A DNA stretch of 64,000 bases. Origin: Marisa cornuarietis. Lineage: Eukaryota > Mollusca > Gastropoda > Architaenioglossa > Ampullariidae. Of the stretch, positions 37,801 to 50,229 are shown piece after piece (within the stretch, counting starts at the first letter, position 1; every line of letters starts with the position of its first letter). The notes beneath the pieces are model-generated. The model did not search any database. It was not told where the DNA came from and saw only the letters and a list, made by a program, of their open reading frames with translations. The DNA lies in NCBI GenBank assembly GCA_004794655.1, contig SMMW01000001.1:18042501-18106500 (forward strand), written 5' to 3'. The position numbers and the translations under genes are program-made.

Positions 37801-39185
37801 GTGCAGCATGCTGTACCACCTGTTGCTGCAGACAGTAAACTCACAACAGTCAGCAGGTGTATCACCCGGTCAGCCTCACCTCCTGCTGTATGATTTTAAG
37901 AGCGGTAAAGACGTGGAGAAGGCCGTCAACGACTTGTCACACAAGGCGAGGCGAGGGTCGTTGTACGTCATCGCTGATGAAGTAGTGAGTGGTTACAGGT
38001 GAGCATTACATTGTGATGACAGTCAAACAGGTAAATGACCCTCACTTTTATCTCATAATAAACCACAAGGTGTTAAACAGGGGATACCTTCTCAAAGGTT
38101 GTGACACCTGATGGAAGTATTGTGATGCAGGTAAAAGTAGATGTGTTCTGTTACATCGGCTGTGACACAGATTGTGTAGCAACACGTGTCATTATTTTGA
38201 CGACATACAAACACACATATTAGTGACAGTACACAGTGTAAAAACTTGTATCTCAGTCTCTGTAACATCCATGTCTGAGACAGGTTATCACACTTCCAGA
38301 CTGTGTGTCACAAGCTGCTGACGCAAGTTCCTCGTCTCCATCTTTGGGCGGCAAGTTGTTGCCATGGATACGCACCTGCTGGCTGGAAAGTGGAATATTT
38401 AACCAGACCCCTCCGCTCTCCGCCGGCCGTCGTCAGGGAAGTCGAGCGAGACGAGAGGATCAGTAAAGATGGTTATGTCCGGCCGTACAGTGAGCGAGGT
38501 GTGCCCGACCACACAGACGGCCCGCCAGTCAGACGACTGTATCACCGAGGTCAGGGTCACTCAGGTGACAGGCCAGTTCACTGTGTCACGTGCGGTCGGG
38601 AGGTGGCCAGCTTCCTACACAGTCTCCGTGTTGGTGTTACAGGTAGGTGTGGGTATTGTGGTGTTGTAATGTCTGTTGACAGGTGTGACAAATAAAAAAA
38701 AAACAAGTGAGAAACAGTCTTGTGAAAAAGACAGTCTCTTAGTCACGTGACTCTATCATGTTTTATCACCACGTTATGATTTCACTGTTTATATCCATTT
38801 GTCTGCCAGTATGTACGCTTTATCTTTATGACACAGAAGTCACTGACTTTAAATGTAAACAGAGAAAGTCACGACACCATCCACGACTGCCACCTCAACA
38901 CAACCCAGCCTGCAGTGGAGAGATGTGCTGCTGTTGGACTGGCCCGACGTTAGTGGCAGTTGCGGTATGGTAGAGGCGCTTGAGGAAGCGGGTATCCCAG
39001 TGCAGGTGATGAAGGATGATGACATCGAGGACGTGGCCACGGCCCGCAGTGACTTGGTGTGGGTGGCGGGTGGAAATCGTGTTCGTGGTCTGGAGAGAAA
39101 AGTCGTTGTCTGTTTGCATGATGATGTTCTTGATGCCAGATTTCACACCTCGTCCCGGTGTACGTCACAACTTGTAATTTTCTAA
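34815..39185 (+). CDS. KH-NERD-SF1 helicase fusion gene (5' incomplete)
   Basis: Six exons join in frame with matching phases: 34815-34978, 35199-35942, 36451-36653, 37516-37998, 38284-38642 and 38863-39185 (stop TAA), encoding 757 residues. Residues 1-54 resemble the second half of a KH RNA-binding domain (VEKTTGAGVEF, then ILNIHGVPSQIAAAVSLI). Residues 200-290 are NERD/PD-(D/E)xK nuclease-like: GDFDVLLIH with Asp207/Asp209 and CEVKA with Glu223/Lys225. A superfamily-1 helicase core follows: EQLQLL (413-418), Walker A GPPGTGKT (429-436), Walker B VIADEV (521-526), LTRPLRSPPAVV (motif-IV-like), AGGNRVRGLERKVVV (motif V) and SSRCTSQLVIF (motif VI, the last 11 residues). Catalytic residues look intact. 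A possible extra upstream exon, 34389-34434, would also fit the phase. No start codon was found. It sits alone, opposite in strand to the flanking receptor genes. A nucleic-acid processing or defence role is inference. Confidence 0.82.
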
Positions 39186-39290
39186 TTATATTCCTCACAG
39201 TCTGTGTCTCTGTTTACACAACAACTAGTGTTATTATCAACATCATACACACTGGGTATTTTTGATAGATGAGCCCTGTATAATATTCAC

Positions 39291-39769
39291 TGTCTAACAG
39301 ACCTGCGGCAACGGTCACACTGGACATAGGTGATTTGGGCGATTATGGGATCTACTAGGTCTCACTTCTCCCGTAATATTTTCTATTTTCACCTTCCAAA
39401 TCTGCGTGCGGGCGAGCGGAGGTCCGTCTCAGGGAAGGTTAATTAAGTTGTGTGGGATATACTTGTGTAGATTAAGTTGGTGGGAGTGCAACTTCCCATG
39501 CATAAACCAAGATGGTGGATTATATATATTGACTGTGATCTGGACTGTGGATTATAGTGATGTTGCGGTGAAATATTGACTGAGACCAAAAGTGAGAGGA
39601 AAGGAAAGATTTTCAGAGGTCGTTCAACACCAGAGTTCAGTGCAACCTAAAAGCTTCGGACCGAGCTGTAAATAACTGTTGTATATATGTATATATATAT
39701 GTGTGTGTGTGTGTGTGTGCATATTTCTTCCTTTCTTAAAGATATTTTTCCTTTCTTCATTAGTTTTTG

Positions 39770-39825
<56 letters not shown>

Positions 39826-40560
39826 ACATATATATAATTGATTGCGGGGATGTGTCAGTGTGAGTGCTGTAATGAAGTGTGTTGGATGCTAGAGTCAGTG
39901 AAAGTTAACTATTGTGCGACAGTGCACACCCGTTACAAATGGCGAGCCTGCTGTTCAGTGTCAATTAACTCAATTTAATTAATCTTGATCTGAATCCTGG
40001 AATTTTCTAGTTAATAATTTATTGCACTCATATTTTTGATATAATTGTTTTAAGCTGTGCTAACATTTATGAGAAGAACTTGCATTTTTTCCGAATAATG
40101 TACCGCTTACAAAGCGAGGAGTCGTGTTGGAAGCTGATTAAAAGGTTTAAAACAAGACGGGAAAAAGTTAGGATTGTCGCGAGAAGCCCTCACAAGAAAC
40201 TGATAAATTCAAACTATGAGTTGGTAAAAGAGAAACTTGAGTAAGAAAAATAGAAATTTGAGTCAGAAAGACCAAAACTTGAGGCAGGATAACAGAAGCT
40301 GATATTAGATCCCCGGAAAGAATGAAAACTGGAGGAGATAAGGCGAGAACTAGAAAAAAATGAAACTAGCAGGACGATAAAGGGTTGAGGCAAGCAGTAC
40401 CATACTGCAAGAGAGAGCCTCGCAATTTTACAGGGGACTACCCTCCATACCAAGTTTCACACCCAAGGAACCAAAGACCACACCAACCGAGGCTTTTAAA
40501 ATACATGTACACAGAACTGGACTGGTGTCCCATTAGGCATGAGGGAGGCAACTTTTCGGA
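39291..40560 (+). mobile_element. Possible LTR plus gag remnant of an LTR retrotransposon
   Basis: A putative 5' LTR runs from tgtctaacag (39291) to cgttaca (39937). A primer-binding-like segment aaatggcgagcctg follows. From about 40100 to 40560 comes a stop-ridden Lys/Glu-rich reading (SKLVKEKLE, RRELEKNE) typical of coiled-coil gag N-termini. No second LTR and no pol were seen. The LTR carries (TG)n/(TA)n and (CA)n runs at about 39690-39720 and 39774-39827. It lies about 100 bp past the helicase stop codon. Confidence 0.4.
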
Positions 40561-41779
40561 TTTTTGTATTTTTGTTTGATTTGATGTGTTGTTGGTACCC
40601 ACTGAACAGTCATGTCAGTGCTTTTTCTTGGCGTCGTTGCTGTGCAAGACTGTTTTACTTTTCATCTACGACTAAAACTTCCCTCGACAGCCGGCGTATC
40701 TTCCCGACGTGGTAACAGTTTCTTCTGCTTTTACAAGTCATCCCTACTATGGATCATCCATCAGCGTAACACATTCATCTGTCTAGCAAATGCCCAGGGT
40801 AGAAAGTTCGACCGGCAGCTTTGAAAATTTATATTTAATAACCTACAGTAAAAACAACCATCAGTAATACACCATTTTAAAGAGCATATTTCACTTCGTG
40901 TAAATTTTACGATACAAAGGTTTTGTCTTCGAGTATTAAAATCAAATGAAAGATTACGACTGTATGCATTTTAGAAATCTTGAAGGTCACCAGTCGGAAA
41001 TTAACAAAAAAATTATTTACACAATATATACAGACCTAAAGTACCAAACAAACATATGTTTTATTAGAATATTCATTAGAATTTTAAAATTACTTACTAT
41101 TTTCTTCTCCTTTGCGGTTGTTGAAGTACAAATCCATGTCAAAGTGAGACACAACAACGTACTTCGATTCTTAAAAATGGCGCTCGACCTTGTTCATTTT
41201 CACATTACAAATACACGTGATTCACTGCCAGTTCAAGGGAGAGAATCATGGTGAACGAATTCCCAACTGTTTCAGTAGTTTCCTCCCTTATTTTATTTTC
41301 AATTATGCTTGCAAAAACGTCTATTTTCACCACTGAACTTTGGGTGATGCACTCATTATCATGCCATTTTCTGTCTTTTGAATAGTATAAAAGTGTGTTT
41401 TTTAGCAAACACAAGAAAAAACTTTTTCTTTTCTACACATTTCGATCTATCATTATCATTTTAAATTGTTCTTCTACTTCTTTTAGTTATTTTTTTTTGA
41501 TTTTTTGAAAAAGGGCGAAAAAATTCCATCCCATTGGGTCGAACTGCCGCTTAGCCTTCGTCAAGGATTAGTTAAGAATTTAGTGAAGTTTCTCTCTGCT
41601 TTGTGATTACATCGGCAAGCAGTAAAGATGATCAGTTTATATTATATTCACAGTCGAGAGCACTTCACACCATACTATTAACACTGAAAGCATATGCTCT
41701 TTTGTCTCTGTGCTCTATAAGTCCCACGTTTGATATTACTATTAACAGATTATAAATTTTGTGGTCGAGATGTTGTTCA
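40561..41779. other. Non-coding spacer
   Basis: No gene is recognised. Short frames at 40612-40824 and 40946-41254 have no domain. At about 41780 the duplicated 3' flank of GPCR F begins. Confidence 0.45.
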
Positions 41780-42855
41780 ATCGGTAAGATGTGACTGAAG
41801 TCACTGTAATGTCCCTGCCGACTGTTATGCCGTTTGTCTGACTGCAGCTCGGTACCATTCTAACTCATGGGTGAGTGGTTTCACTTTGCCGTATCCATGA
41901 AACCAATGGATGTTCTTTCCCACAATTTAATACCCGTTTTGGTTCCAGTAGCACATTTTTAGATATTCCCACCCTTGAGTCTACCAGTAAAGTACGTGTT
42001 CGTTGTTGATCTGGTCGTTGACTAATCCGGCATGATGTTTCTTTTGTGGCAAATATCCGCGGCCCTGTTTCTGGCCTTATAGGCGCTTATCTTCCTCTCC
42101 ATCTCCAAGTCGACCACAGCCGGTAAGTCGTCCTGGTCGTGAACATGTAGGCACTGGGTCCTGGCTGATACTCACACACAAGGTCTCCACAAAAATATAA
42201 TAACAATATATACGCTCATTATAACAAAGAAAAATATATGACCCATAAAAACTCAAGCCCCACGTTCACGCTAAAAACCTTCAGATTTATTACTACTATT
42301 ATTATAGAATATACACTTGAAAATATAAAGAATATAAATTGTGTATACCACATTAAAAACTATTTAAAAATTGCAATCACATGCGTTTACAGAAGTCGGT
42401 ACCAAATAACAAATCGACAAACACAAAAAATCGCCGCCAGCCAAGGTCTCTAGCTACGTCCAGCAGCAAGTCACATCAGATATCTTCGGTGATATTTTCA
42501 CGTTGCTCACAGAGTTGTCGAACTTTCCATTTTGTCTAAAACATTCGATTATACGTCGTTTAAGTACATTGCAAATAATAGTGGTGATAAATATCCCCTT
42601 CTGCAACAAGATAGTGGGGGAAAAAAGATAAGTGGATGCCAACTTTCACAAACGCACAGATTCTCGATAATATCAATACTTTTCTACCTAAACCAGAATT
42701 CATGTTTATGCGATGAAAGATCCCTGCTAACTTTATTAAGTGCCTCAAACTTCGACGACTCAAAGATAGTTTAAATGCTGGAACTTCAGAAGCTCAACCT
42801 TGAAACAAACTTTACAATATGTTCTGATTTTACCCCTTGTGTTTACTGTACTTCT
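41780..42855. other. 3' flank of GPCR F, proximal part of duplicated block
   Basis: Non-coding. It matches 26217-27860 downstream of GPCR E in order but with indels, including the shared cagctcggtaccattctaac. It ends in gtacttct, where the solo-LTR-like insertion begins. Confidence 0.55.
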
Positions 42856-43331
42856 TGTAACGTTTCACGGCTCAAACCTTTTTTATATTATATCATTATT
42901 ATTATTCATTTTAGTAAGTGTTCAATTAAAGGCCTGGGGAGGGGAACAGCGGCACGTTCCTGAATAGTCTCGTGAGCGTGTGACGCAGACCTGAGTACTA
43001 CGTCACATCAAGACGCAACTAAGAAAAAATGGGAGATTTTGGTTTTGGAAAGAAAGATGAAATCTTGGTGGAAGGCATCATGGTGTGATGTAATAGTGGC
43101 CGACACGGACTAATCAACGTGACGATCCATGCCGGCTACAATTGTACAGAAATTAATGTAGTCGGTCGGCACGGATCCCACAGAGCGATTGAGTCGCCAA
43201 ACGATTCTCCTAGTAACCAAGCGGCTAGGGGCTTGATTGGCTAAAAACCTGGAGAGAGAGGCTGGCTCACGATACCTTGAGCATTCTGCGGTAACCACTG
43301 GAGAGAAAACAGAGCTATATGGGGACGGCAG

Positions 43332-43610
43332 ACATTCACTGCAAACCGTTAGTGACTGGGCTTTTGGGAGAAGATTCTGAGGTAACACATCAGAGAGCAG
43401 CGAGTTACACTGAGAAAGTGGACATTTATTGCAAACCGTTGCTGACTCCACTTCTGAGAGACTGATTCTGCGACAAGCAAGCGGAGAAAATTGACTGGTA
43501 CGGTTTTAGCAAGAGGATATATTGCAAACCGTCAGTGTCTCGACTGTCGAGTCGAGGATAGATTGTGTGGCGAGTCATCGAAGAGAATTTACGTTGACAG
43601 CAGAAACTCC
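43332..43610. repeat. Tandem repeat, about 90-93 bp units
   Basis: Three diverged units share att(c/t)a(c/t)tgcaaaccgt followed by tgactcc-like text and ga(g/t)tctg-like blocks. The gcaaaccg word falls at 43341, 43431 and 43524, giving periods of 90 and 93. It lies inside the solo-LTR-like insertion. The open frame 43110-43451 across it is not considered a gene. Confidence 0.65.
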
Positions 43611-43886
43611 TCTGTAAACTAGTAACATCTTGTCTACCAAGGGGTAGTTCCTATGAGCCAGGTGTTGAGCTGAGAGACAGGACCAACTGGGCTGAACTCC
43701 ATATTCCGACCTAAGGATGCGTCTAACTCTTTAAACATCAATTTGTGACGTCGTTTCGCATAAGACACTAAGTCGCCTGTTCCCCTGTGTTTGTATTATC
43801 TGATCACCGACTCATCTGTTCACCCGTTCATCACATCTTCGAATCATAGATACCGAGTTACCTGGTTGACTGAGTGACACTGCCAT

Positions 43887-44151
43887 GGGCCAGTTGCGCA
43901 ACACGTTTCTAAACCTTAAAACTGTTCCAAAAAAGCAAAATGTCTTCTTAGCCATTTTGATGCATTGCAGAAGAACATACAAAAAACTGTACTGACAGGA
44001 CGAAAGTCAGACTTCAACAAATTTACCTTACTTAAAGCAGTTTTAGTTTAAAAAAAATTCTAAAATTGTGGTGCGCACTTTAAACTTATTATCTAAATAG
44101 AGTTAAGGCCTAAAAGTGTTTAAAATTAGAAATATGTTGTGCAACTGGCCC
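43887..44151. mobile_element. MITE with terminal inverted repeats, copy 2
   Basis: The ends are gggccagttgcgcaacac and tgttgtgcaactggccc. The interior is the reverse complement of copy 1 (21164-21419): for example, aacagttttaaggtttagaa there against ttctaaaccttaaaactgtt here. A possible target duplication is cat/ccat. It is nested in the solo-LTR-like element, so it is the younger insertion. Confidence 0.85.
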
Positions 44152-44341
44152 CATAACGTTTATTATCCATAGTTAGACCCGTTTCATTCATTCATATTTT
44201 TTATTTACATTAAATGTGGAAATCGTTGGCCGGCCTTTTTTGTCTGAAAAAGGAAGAAAGGTGCCGCGAGCGTAGCTACATATAAATGTACACTCACGCT
44301 CACATCCATCTATAAGTCCACTCCCAAAACGTCACACTTCT

Positions 44342-45337
44342 CACCAATAATTAGTTTTGTGTAACCAGCGCGGTCTTCCCTCCGTGGGCCACCCTCGCAA
44401 GAAAATGCATCAGCTCTTAATACTTTGTTGTTTTTTTTTAGTAAGCGGGTGGTTTATTATTCCTCCGTTAAATGGTGGTAAGAGGATACAATCTCGTGGA
44501 CTCTGTAAAGATACTTGAATCTCAGGACGGGGCACGATAAGCACAGAGTTAAATACACCCGGCGGCTTGACTATCAGTATAGGTTTGAATTTACATCTAC
44601 TAATTACTCTCAAAAATACTCTTAAAACCTTCGATCTAGACTACTTATCTCGTCTAGTTTGAACTTTCAAAAACCTTAGCCGTACGTACTCTACTGTCAC
44701 GTGACCCCCTAAACCTGTGACGTCACAGGGTCCGCTGACCTTGAATTTGCACGACGCCGGCCGATCTTGTCAAGTGCTCAAGATGAGGACGCTATGGTTC
44801 ACATTCCTTTAATAAATTTGTAGATTAGAAAAAAGTGTAATTTCTAGCAAATATTAGAAATGATAAATATTTCCAAACAGTATCACCTGGGGACATTTAA
44901 GCGTTTGGTTTGGTCAGAGGAGAAAAAGGACATTCAACCTTTTCACCAATTTTCGGCTTACAAATACCAGTAATATATTTAGTTATGTGTATGGACTGGT
45001 AGTCGGAGCTTACTTCGGGTACATCTATTTTACCTTTCTCAATCTGTCACTGCCTGTCTTAGTATGAAATCACATCTAAGCAGAATTCCTTTCTTAGTAA
45101 CCATCTAACCAGCAAACATTGTTTTCGTTCTTGCTGTTGCTATGGTCTTGGTGTCGTTTTATTCATTTTTCTTCTACGTCAGTTTAGAAGTAGTTTTATT
45201 ACTTATTTTCATAGCACCTTTTTCACAAAAAGGGTTTACATTAAACTAAAATGTCTATATAAATCTTCCAAGATTGAGCCAGACAACAAAAAATTCATTT
45301 GCCTGTATTGGTCACAGAGGATTTTAAAATGCATTGT
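44342..45337. other. 3' flank of GPCR F, distal part
   Basis: Non-coding. It matches 27859-28500 and onward downstream of GPCR E (shared words gactacttatctcg and tgtcacgtgacccc). A plus-strand tttatt at about 45157 could be a minus-strand poly(A) signal, about 180 bp past the GPCR F stop. Confidence 0.5.
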
Positions 45338-47108
45338 TCAGTCTGCACATGGCTGATGGCAACAAACAACAACAGGTCTCGATGTGATTGAAGTCTTAAC
45401 ACAAAGAATCTTTAGCTCCTGTCGAAATCGAGAAGACATTATAGAGTAGAGGAAGAATCCAACAGAACTGTTAAGCGTGACAGGGAGACCAGCGACTCTG
45501 TGGGTCTCCAGGAATAATACACTGTATCGGCCATTTACACGGAATTCTGGGACAGCAAATCGGACCAATGCCAGCATGATATTGGGAACCGCACACAGAA
45601 GGTAGGTACAGGAAATCACCACCAGCATCCTTGTCAACACTGCTTGACCTTTGAGGTAGGTGCTGTAAAAAAATATACATAATTTTTTTTAAAGATTTCT
45701 GACACTCGTGAAATTCGCAGTATAACAGAGAGACTAGTATTTTTTAGCACAACACTTATGTATCAACACGTTGACAATGGCATGAAATATAAGTGCTAAT
45801 CCTTGTTTTGAATTAGTGCAGTCAAATAACGGTGGTTTCAGTGCACAGCAACATTTAAAAGAAGACTATGATGATGAAAAAAATTGAATGAATTGTGGAT
45901 TTCTTGGACGCTTATAATAGTTTGAACTCGTCGATGCAAATATGAACAGAATTATCCTTTATTTAGCTAATTAGGAAAGTTATTAATCGTAAGTGGCTAC
46001 ACGGTGCTTAATTTTGTATCTGTTCATCTGAGATTTATTGAAAATTGAAAAAAATGTATCAATAGATTTTTCTCTCAAATTTGGAATTTTATTTAACTGC
46101 GAAGGATGCTTTTAACTGTTTTCTGAAGCGTCAGGATAACTCTGATTAAATATTAGATTTCACTTCAGCCTTTCATAATTCTTTCTGATCCAGGTTATTT
46201 TTGATACAAAGTGCTTCTACAATGTTAGCTATAAAAAAATCTTCCCAATCACCTCAAGCTCCCTTAGAAATACTTTTACAATGCTAACCTGGGCAACGGC
46301 ATTATGGATCGGAAACAATCAAAATAGACTCAGCGCTTTCTGTAAGCATTACATACACCTACCTGGCGGTGCCTTTTCTCCATGTGCTGGCTCTTCTTAG
46401 TGTAACTATAATAATTGCTGTGCTCACGCACACAGTAGTGAAAGTAACGAAGGAAAGTAACGATAAAACAATGTTTTCGATAATGGCAAAAACTCTGTGA
46501 TTGAGGTATAAATCAGAAGTAGTCAGCATAACTGTAGTTTTTCCAGTGGAATTATTTTTTACGACTGTGATATTCTCCTTTACGATGTAGACGCAACACA
46601 AAAGCTGTATGACGATGAAAGTCAGTAAGAGAATGATGGCCATCGTCTTGGTGCTGATGAGTGTGGGGGCCTTCATGGGAAACATGACACACACGCACCG
46701 CTCGACGGCAATGATCATCGTCACACAGCCGGATGTTATAATAAACCCATAAGAAAAATTTAAACCATACTTTGTAAAAATCCATCCCCATAGCTCCTTT
46801 TGATCGGGAACAACGATACCTATAAGGCAGTATGAAATCTCTATGAACAATGTCGTGAGGTACATGAGATCGACAAAGGCGAGACAGAAGAGACAGAGGT
46901 TCATCCGATCTCCCAGTCCCTGGCGGTAAAACACGATCATGTTGAGCAGGTTTGCTGGGGCACCGATGATAAATAAAGAATTAGTCAGACCACAATCAAT
47001 TATTTGCTTCCATTTTTCAAATTCCTCATGATCAAGTACCTCGGTCTCTTTGCAGTGACAATATGCTATCGAGACATTCATGTAATACATAGACTCATTG
47101 CAACACAT
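45338..47108 (-). CDS. GPCR F: class A chemoreceptor-like, two exons
   Basis: Exon 1 is 46363-47108 and exon 2 is 45662-45338 (stop TGA). The phase-2 join through a 700-bp intron gives 1071 nt, 356 residues. It is the closest paralogue of E, with MCCNESMYYMNVS against MCCDESMYDMNVS and a CHCKETE motif. TM1 has GAPANLL, TM2 keeps Asp, and ERC and CAVPN are intact. TM7 reads NSSVGFFLYSIMSSRF. It keeps a longer tail than E, ending PVVVCCHQPCAD. The RQGLGDR turn replaces RQGLRDR of the other copies, and MKAPTL replaces MKAATL. It lies beyond the helicase gene from E but in the same orientation. Confidence 0.9.
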
Positions 47109-50100
47109 CTTGTCGGCTCCTTGAGAACTATTTGATAATCAAACTTTGTCTTTCATCTAAAAATCACAGTTAAATTGTTCCCAAATGACCACACGCTTAC
47201 ACAGTTTAAAGCTTTTCAACCCAAAAGTTTTACGCTGTACTTTTTAGCTCTGTCCTGAAAAATTCATATATATATATATATATCTATTTAAGAGAGAAAG
47301 AGAGAGAGATTCAGAGACAAAATAAAGAAAAAAGAGAAAGTCATTAATTTAAATCTGGTAAAAATTGCGACAAATGTCAATAAGTTTTGTAATAAGTCGT
47401 TACATTCAAAAGGTTTCTTTTATCAAAGAATTTAAAAAATAACAATTGAAATGTAAAAAAACAAGACGTTTATAATTGGATTGAAGATTTTTCAGTATTT
47501 TTTCGCAGTAGAGTAACTAAAGAAGTTTAAGAAACTTGAAAATTGGTATGTGATGTTCTCTTTGTTTCATTGAGTTTCATCGCTACATATATATTTTTGT
47601 GAAACACGATGAAGAGGCAAGAAAGAACTTGACATTTTAACTTTGCATTTGTATTTCCAATGCTCAGTATTTTTTCTTTTCCGTACTTTCGTAATTACAG
47701 CCTTTAGCCAACATTGATTTACTTCATCTGCATTCTGTAAATATTACAAAATCAGTAGGAAAAAGATAGATGTTTCTCTAGGCGACGATTCTGTTTTTGT
47801 GCTCAAACGTCTTCCGTACATTATGGGTGAAGTAGCTGGGGGAGGGACAAGCTCTTGGCCGGTTGTTTGAAACATTTGCTTCTATCGAGACACAGGTAGA
47901 AACATATGATTTTTCATTTAATTCAATTTCATATCTGAGTAAACAAAACGGCGCCTTTCAGTAGCAACAAAAAGTCAATGATCTGCTTGTTTTGGAGTTT
48001 TCACGATGTCATGTGATGATAAAGGCGTAGTATTTTTCGTACAAGTATTTTTCCGTTCTCATATCGGTAAATCAGCTCTCATTGAATGTTAGTGAAAATT
48101 ACAAATTTTAAAGAGGAAAATATAAATATTCGTTTAACAAAGAAAAACAGAGGAAATAACCCCGATGAGGTGCCAGGGTAACCTGACTAACCTGGGTGTT
48201 TCGTTGTGTACTTCGTCTTGGTGTCAGGAAAAAGCTGAGAGCCGAGAGACTGCACCAATGTCATCCAAATTTCAAAGCGTGACAGTTCGAGATTCGTGCG
48301 GCGCAGCAAACTTCCGCTACCCACCCCTTTCCCCTAGTCATGAGTTGGTACCCGACTCCATTATGAACATCTACTTTAACGTCTACTGAATTGTCTGCGG
48401 TCCAAATTAAAGGGAATAAAATAATTTTTGGGTAAAATCCGTTTATGCTCTACACGATGCAGCAAAGCATGTCATATCGTTATTAATGGTGTACTTAAAA
48501 TATAGAAATATTTGTTTCAGATGAATAATTGAAAGCTTAATGGAATAAATGACAATAGCAAGAGAGATCGAAAGGAACAGAAGAAGGTAAGTACATTTTC
48601 CTGCTTATAATTACAATGATAAAAAACACGGTTTAAGTTTTCTATTCATATGTTTGTTATATATGGAGAAAAGAATCTGTCAAGATTCCCGTCAATGGCA
48701 TTTTTCTAAAAACTTTTTCAAGAATTTTTTATACTTCAGCCTGGACTTCCAGAAATAAGGGTTACATAGCCATGGCATTAGATCGAGTGTCTGTTTACCA
48801 ATAACCACAGCATTTACAGCTCAGTTTGAAATTTTGGAAGCAGTTAATTAATCTTTATAACGGTAAGTGCCAAGGGTTATTCTTTCTGTGTTGTCCATTC
48901 TTTTACTGAAGAACATATTTTTTCCAATAAAAAGTCTTAGATTATTATAGGCGAATAATCGTCATGTGGGAATTCTTATGTGTACAATCTAAGTCTAAAC
49001 TAAACTGACCACGTATCCGCAGCCAGAAATCCTTTGAGGCCTCGTCTACAAGCTGTTAGAAATCGTTATATAAGACAACCAGGCTTAAGTCTTAAGCGGC
49101 TAAAGAACAGTCATGCAAAACAACGGCCTTTGAGGGAGCCATCAGATCGGTTGCCACCGCCAGAAGAGCGGTTTGTCCCTCATCTAAAAACGAAGATCCC
49201 AAAAATAATTACCATCGCACTCATCAAGACTCTGGTGGGCATCACAAGGAGCACAACGCTGGACGGCGAACAAAAACACCTCGATGTGACGAAACTCCTG
49301 ACTCCAGTGCTCTCTTGACATTGGCGTGAAACTTTTACCTCTTACAGGTAGCACAAAACCTGATCTCGTAATCCTTGGAATTTCCGATGACTGCTAGTAG
49401 TTCTGATCGTCCGTTGTCACTGATTGGTCCCTTGTTCTCTTTCCTGAGCGTTTCGAGTCTTTGCCCTCCTGGCTTAAGTCTCGGTGTCAAAGACAAGTTT
49501 CGGCGCTGAAGAAATCTGAAAACAAGTTGACTGTTGACCACGTGCTCCGTTTACATTGAGATTGTTCCGACAAGTCCCGGGCTGTTCTCCTACTTTTACT
49601 TCAGATATTCACGCGTGTACGCACACACATACAAAAATATACACATACGCACGCACACATATACAACAAAGGATGCCATTGGACGAGCCCTCGCATCCAG
49701 CATCGTTTGCCCAATCAACATTTACTTAGCGTGGACAATAGGAAGACTATTCACCCTTGATCGTTAGCCCCATCTACGGGTGGCGGGTGGACAAGAACGA
49801 GTAATCTCTCTTTATCTACCCCCCTCCAACAACAACAACAACAACAACATCAATAACATTCACACACAATGTGTCATGATGATAAGTCTTGCCAGCCAAG
49901 TGCTCGGGTGGTACTCTCTTTCTAGCTGTCAGGCGAGCTCGTCGTTTACCTCGTGGTGGCTGATAAAGCTTGGCTTGTTCTAGACACTTCAGTCCGTCTA
50001 CCTCACCTAATACCTCTAAAATGCCCAGTAACAAGCTCCCTTAATTACTTGAGTCGTTTCTTTCTTGTCAATGTGTAGACAATTCCTCACTAGACCTTTA

Positions 50101-50229
50101 TTGTTGGCGCTCTTATGTCCCTTTTACGCACATTCAGTTACTACATGACAACAAGACATTGGAATATATATTATGTTTAGAACGAATTTTTTATTAGCGA
50201 TAAGAAAGAGAATAATGGGCAGTGTTTGC
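47109..50229. other. 5' flank of GPCR F and spacer
   Basis: No gene is recognised. The part at 47600-48380 matches 31440-32110 upstream of GPCR E. The part at 48920-49010 has gtcatgtgggaatt and aagtctaaactaaactg, also seen at 21090-21135. An (AAC)n run lies near 49829. Frames at 49034-49318 and 49335-49541 show no known domain. Confidence 0.45.
48227..48366 (+). repeat. Old SINE copy upstream of GPCR F
   Basis: It has a box-A-like gctgagagccgagagactgc and a box-B-like gttcgagattc, then cagcaaacttccgctaccca and ttggtacccgactcc. It is paralogous to the copy at 31914 and shares the preceding sequence, so the two descend from one insertion. Confidence 0.6.

Larger units (their letters stand above)
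42856..44336. mobile_element. Solo-LTR-like insertion with 5-bp target duplication
   Basis: It begins tgtaacgttt and ends aaacgtcaca, imperfect 10-bp inverted ends with the TG...CA of LTRs. It is flanked by cttct at 42851-42855 and 44337-44341. The paralogous site near GPCR E (27854-27858) has a single cttct in continuous matching sequence, so the empty site is preserved. It is 1481 bp long, or about 1216 without the nested MITE at 43887-44151. It holds a tandem repeat (43332-43610) and no transposase or polymerase. A solo LTR fits best; a non-autonomous DNA element is possible. Confidence 0.7.

Noticed and set aside
37538..38002. Stand-alone small ATPase frame
   Set aside because: It is one exon (37516-37998) of the helicase gene. 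The Walker A and B motifs connect in phase to the flanking exons.
43110..43451. Cys-rich 113-residue minus-strand frame
   Set aside because: It runs across the tandem repeats inside the solo-LTR-like insertion. It has no domain and no splice context.
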